Positions 60,759 through 64,000 of a stretch of DNA of 64,000 bases are shown here, piece after piece. Position numbers and translations under genes: made by a program. The stretch is from assembly GCF_947489565.1 (NCBI RefSeq), contig NZ_CANLEA010000008.1:124001-188000 (forward strand). Direction: 5' to 3'. The DNA comes from an uncultured Kordia sp. GTDB lineage: Bacteria > Bacteroidota > Bacteroidia > Flavobacteriales > Flavobacteriaceae. The notes beneath the pieces were generated by a model, which was not told the origin of the DNA, ran no database searches, and worked only from the letters and a program-made list of their open reading frames with translations. Numbering within the stretch: the first letter of the stretch is position 1; every line of letters begins with the position of its first letter.

Positions 60759-61814
60759 ATGATACAAACAGATTTATTAATCATAGGTGCAGGACCAACA
60801 GGACTCTTCACAGTTTTTGAGGCAGGTTTACTAAAATTGAAAACACATCTCATAGATGCTTTGCCACAACCAGGTGGACAATGTTCAGAAATATATCCTA
60901 AAAAACCAATCTATGATATTCCAGGTTTTCCTGAAATACTAGCAGGCGATTTAGTGAAAAACTTACTAAAACAAATAGAATCTTTTGAGCCAGGTTTTAC
61001 CTTAGGTGAACGTGCAGAAACTTTAGAACGTTTAGAAGATGATACTTTTGTGGTAACCACAAACAAAGGGACAAAACATGCAGCGCCAGTAGTTGTGATT
61101 GCTGGTGGATTGGGTTCGTTTGAACCTCGAAAACCTCCGATTGGAGAAATAGAAAAATATGAAGACAAAGGTGTTGCATATATCATTCGCGATCCAGAAG
61201 TATATAGAGATAAAAAAGTAGTCATTGCTGGTGGTGGAGATTCTGCATTAGATTGGACAATTTACTTAGCAGAAATTGCTAGCGAAGTAACCTTAGTGCA
61301 TCGTAGGAACGAATTTAGAGGCGCATTAGATTCGGTTGAAAAAGTACAGGAACTTCGAAACTTGGGTAAAATCAATCTCATTACACCTGCAGAAATTACC
61401 AAACTTCATGGAGAAGAACATCTATCTGCAGTAACTATCACAAAAAAAGGAGAAGAACCAATACTTTTAGAAACAGATCATTTCATACCGTTATTTGGGT
61501 TGTCTCCAAAGTTAGGACCTTTAGGAAATTGGGGACTTGATATTGAGAAAAATGCAATCAAAGTAGACAATTCGTATGATTATCAAACCAATATTCCGGG
61601 CGTATACGCTATCGGAGACGTGAATACATACAAAGGAAAACTAAAACTCATACTTTCTGGATTTCATGAAGCCGCAGTAATGTGTCAAAGTGCGTATCAA
61701 CGTATCAATCCAGGTAAAAAATATGTGATGAAATATACTACAGTTTCAGGTGTAGAAGGTTTTGATGGTTCTAAAAAAGAAGCTAAAAAAGAAATAGTAC
61801 AAACAATATATTAA
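60759..61814 (+). CDS. ferredoxin-NADP+ reductase (thioredoxin-reductase-like type)
   Basis: 351 residues with two Rossmann folds: FAD site 'LLIIGAGPTGLFTVFEAGLL', 'QPGGQCSEIYPKKPIYDIPG', NADPH site 'VVIAGGGDSALDWTIYLAE', and 'GVYAIGDVNTYKGKLKLILS'. The redox CxxC of thioredoxin reductase is absent, as in FNRs of this type. Its position after the sulfite reductase and siroheme genes points to supplying electrons for sulfite reduction, probably by way of a ferredoxin encoded elsewhere. Confidence 0.92.
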   Translation: MIQTDLLIIGAGPTGLFTVFEAGLLKLKTHLIDALPQPGGQCSEIYPKKPIYDIPGFPEILAGDLVKNLLKQIESFEPGFTLGERAETLERLEDDTFVVTTNKGTKHAAPVVVIAGGLGSFEPRKPPIGEIEKYEDKGVAYIIRDPEVYRDKKVVIAGGGDSALDWTIYLAEIASEVTLVHRRNEFRGALDSVEKVQELRNLGKINLITPAEITKLHGEEHLSAVTITKKGEEPILLETDHFIPLFGLSPKLGPLGNWGLDIEKNAIKVDNSYDYQTNIPGVYAIGDVNTYKGKLKLILSGFHEAAVMCQSAYQRINPGKKYVMKYTTVSGVEGFDGSKKEAKKEIVQTIY

Positions 61815-61863
61815 TTGCAAAAATTAAAATATCACTACAGACGAAAATGAACTCATCATTTTC

Positions 61864-61896
61864 TTAAAAAAAGCAAACTTCGGTTTGCTTTTTTTG
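61864..61896 (+). terminator. terminator of the cys/siroheme operon
   Basis: Stem AAAAAGCAAAC-TTCG-GTTTGCTTTTT with UUCG tetraloop and T run. Confidence 0.95.
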
Positions 61897-62185
61897 TGAA
61901 ATATGTAAGTGTAAACGCTAGATTATAGAAGATTTAAACTGTTAATTTTGACTCTTTTACAGAAACACTAATTTGTGATTAAAAAGAACGTTTTTAGCAA
62001 CTTGAAAAACGTAAATATCTTAAGAATAATGACATAGAAGTAACAGTCTAGTGAGTGAATAGGATTTTAGTTTCGGCGAAATGTAGAAAAACACCGTCGA
62101 AATGCATTTAACGAAAGTTGAATGAAAAGATATATTTCCTAATTTAACTATGACAAAATAGCCCAACTACCAAAACCCCCGAATC
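61897..62185. other. intergenic region before the repeat protein
   Basis: No gene; no clear TAnnTTTG. The presumptive promoter of the next gene should lie here. Confidence 0.4.
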
Positions 62186-64000
62186 ATGAGATCAACCCTA
62201 TGGCTTGCATTAATTTTTGTATGTTTTTTAATTTCTGAAACCCAAGCTCAATGTAGTGGAATTAACAGAATTCAATGCTCAACAGCTGCACCTACAGTTG
62301 TAGGAAATAGTATTAGTTGTACACCTCCGGCCAATCAAGGAGGACGAAGAAATTTTGAAGTCACCAATATGATTGCTGGTGCAACGTATAGACTTTCCAA
62401 TTGTGGATCTGGCTTTGATACACAAATGACAGTTAGAGATGCATCAGGAACTTTTGTAGCATTCAATGATGATAATGGACCTGCTTGTACTGGAACAGCA
62501 GCTTCTATTGACTTTACACCAACAACTACAGGAGATTATCGAATTCATTTGAACAGATACAACTGTGCAACGACAAATAACCTGAATGGAGATATCGTTG
62601 TTACACTACTTTCAACTTCTTCAGGACCGGCAAATGACGATTGTGGAACTGCCACTTCGCTATCCGTGAGTCCAACAAGTACCTGTGTAACACTTACTGC
62701 TGGAGACTCTTCAACAGCAACTGAAAGCATATCAGCAATTAGTTGTGGAGGTTTTACAGGAAATTCAGATGATGATGTTTGGTATAGTTTTGTAGCAACT
62801 GCAACGAATCATGATATCACTGCACGTCCGGGAACATTAAGTGATCTCGTAGTAGATTTACGTTCAGGTGCATGTGATGGAACAAATATAGATTGTGCCG
62901 ATAATACAACAGGAGCAAATGATGAAGTTATCAATGCAACTGGCTTAAGTATAGGAACCACCTATTATGTACGTGTATACAGTTATGGAGGTGCTGCAAA
63001 TGCTGGCACTTTTGATATCTGTGTCACAACACCAATAGTAATTCCATCAAACGACGATTGTGCCAATGCAATAGCATTAGGAGTAAGTCCTACAGATACG
63101 TGTGTTACGAGTGCTTCAGGAACTACCGAAAATGCAACTCAAAGTATCGCTGCTATCAATTGTGGTGGAACTACAGGAGATGCAGATGATGATGTTTGGT
63201 ATAGTTTTGTAGCAACTGCTTTTGAACACGATATTACAGTAACTCCAGGAACGTTAAGCAATGCGGTAATAGATTTACGATCTGGTGCTTGTACAGGAAC
63301 AAATATAGACTGTGCCGATATTACTGGAGGCACAAGTTCAGAAGTAATAAACGCAACAGGACTCACTTTAGGAGCTACCTACTATGTCCGCGTATATAGT
63401 AGGGGAAGCAATACTTCGCAACAAGGAACCTTTGATATCTGTGTCACAACACCTCCGCAACCACCACTAAATGACGATTGTAGTAATGCTACTGCTTTAA
63501 CGGTAAGTGGTACAACGTGTACAACCAGTGTTTCTGGAACAACGGAGTTAGCAACTCAAAGTATTGCCGCTATTAGTTGTAATGCTGCAACTGGAGATGC
63601 AAACGATGATGTTTGGTATAGTTTTACAGCAACAGCAGCAAATCATGATATTACAGTAACGTCAGGAACCTTAACAAATGCAGTAATAGATTTACGCTCT
63701 GGTGCTTGTACAGGAACAAATATTGATTGTGCAGATGCCACAACGGGTACAAATAATGAAGTGCTCAATGCCACAGGCTTAAGTATAGGAACAACCTATT
63801 ATGTGCGTGTATACAGTTTTGGAAGTACAGGAAATGAAGGTACGTTTGATATCTGTGTTACAACGCCAATAGTTCCTCCTGCAAATGATGACTGTACCAA
63901 TGCAACTTTACTAGGCGTAAGTCCAAGTAATACATGTGTAACAAGTGTCTCAGGTACTACTGTAGATGCTACTCAAAGTATAGCAGCTATAAGTTGCAAT
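62186..64000 (+). CDS. large secreted protein with ~138-residue Cys-rich repeats (3' truncated)
   Basis: The frame from ATG 62186 is open to the window edge (605 codons) without a stop. Signal peptide 'LWLALIFVCFLISETQAQ'. Residues ~20-145 form a PPC-like beta domain ('FEVTNMIAGATYRLSNCG', 'DTQMTVRDASGTFVAFND', 'TTTGDYRIHLNRYNC'). From residue ~150 there are repeats starting 'NDDC' at 62633, 63050, 63470 and 63884 (417, 420 and 414 bp apart), each with 'DDVWYSF', 'VIDLRSGACTGTNIDCAD' and 'YYVRVYS'. They contain regularly placed Cys and would form surface or secreted adhesin-like or enzyme-associated domains. A C-terminal secretion tag is expected beyond the window. Confidence 0.85.
   Translation, partial: MRSTLWLALIFVCFLISETQAQCSGINRIQCSTAAPTVVGNSISCTPPANQGGRRNFEVTNMIAGATYRLSNCGSGFDTQMTVRDASGTFVAFNDDNGPACTGTAASIDFTPTTTGDYRIHLNRYNCATTNNLNGDIVVTLLSTSSGPANDDCGTATSLSVSPTSTCVTLTAGDSSTATESISAISCGGFTGNSDDDVWYSFVATATNHDITARPGTLSDLVVDLRSGACDGTNIDCADNTTGANDEVINATGLSIGTTYYVRVYSYGGAANAGTFDICVTTPIVIPSNDDCANAIALGVSPTDTCVTSASGTTENATQSIAAINCGGTTGDADDDVWYSFVATAFEHDITVTPGTLSNAVIDLRSGACTGTNIDCADITGGTSSEVINATGLTLGATYYVRVYSRGSNTSQQGTFDICVTTPPQPPLNDDCSNATALTVSGTTCTTSVSGTTELATQSIAAISCNAATGDANDDVWYSFTATAANHDITVTSGTLTNAVIDLRSGACTGTNIDCADATTGTNNEVLNATGLSIGTTYYVRVYSFGSTGNEGTFDICVTTPIVPPANDDCTNATLLGVSPSNTCVTSVSGTTVDATQSIAAISCN

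Noticed and set aside
1-64000. tRNA or rRNA genes
   Set aside because: No cloverleaf or rRNA-like sequence was recognised by eye; a tRNAscan run would be decisive.

Overview
This 64-kb window comes from an AT-rich member of the Bacteroidota, almost certainly a marine-type Flavobacteriaceae. The evidence is the Bacteroidota promoter grammar (TTG, 17-23 nt, TAnnTTTG), weak or absent Shine-Dalgarno sequences, GLPGLI and DUF5686 proteins, TonB-type outer-membrane barrels, and 'GG'-leader peptide precursors. It resembles Kordia, but that is an impression and not a demonstrated assignment. No rRNA, tRNA, CRISPR array, insertion sequence or phage gene was recognised.

Region 1 (1-15.9 kb) opens with the 3' part of a LanC-like gene whose zinc-site motif looks degenerate. 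Then come pdhB and a DUF5686 outer-membrane protein. The rest is an accessory block of four membrane-anchored TPR-AraC regulators on the minus strand. Each is followed by one to three Cys-rich 'GG'-leader (lanthipeptide-like) precursor genes, and a further precursor lies on the plus strand. Leaders, DNA-binding domains and promoter regions are conserved between modules, while peptide cores and TPR sensor domains have diverged. This suggests paired peptide/receptor circuits. An eighth precursor stands alone at 22.1 kb.

Region 2 (15.9-45.3 kb) is mostly ordinary chromosome: soluble and membrane pyrophosphatases; a methyltransferase with a large protein carrying a degenerate M48-like segment; a deoxynucleoside kinase; an OmpR-type two-component system divergent from a GLPGLI / retropepsin / GLPGLI / outer-membrane-barrel cluster, with three TTAAC boxes at exact 10-bp spacing between them; a NarL-type two-component operon; a PqiA-like protein; an oxidoreductase; DinB; DUF4419; a serine hydrolase; and an ECF-like sigma/anti-sigma pair.

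Region 3 (45.4-61.9 kb) is a complete methionine/cysteine/siroheme block: metK behind a probable SAM-II riboswitch, then metY-metX-thrA, metZ, a DUF2061 gene, cysH-cysD-cysN, and sulfite reductase-cobA-precorrin-2 dehydrogenase-ferredoxin reductase. Three unannotated Met/Cys-rich leader peptides, each followed by an intrinsic terminator and at least two with a complementary anti-terminator segment, sit in front of metY (two in tandem) and the sulfite reductase gene (one). They look like classical ribosome-mediated attenuators sensing charged Met/Cys tRNA. Together with the riboswitch they would couple sulfur assimilation to Met, Cys and SAM supply. These attenuators and the peptide/TPR-AraC modules are the two most notable systems here.

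The window ends inside a large secreted protein built from ~138-residue repeats, open to the right edge.
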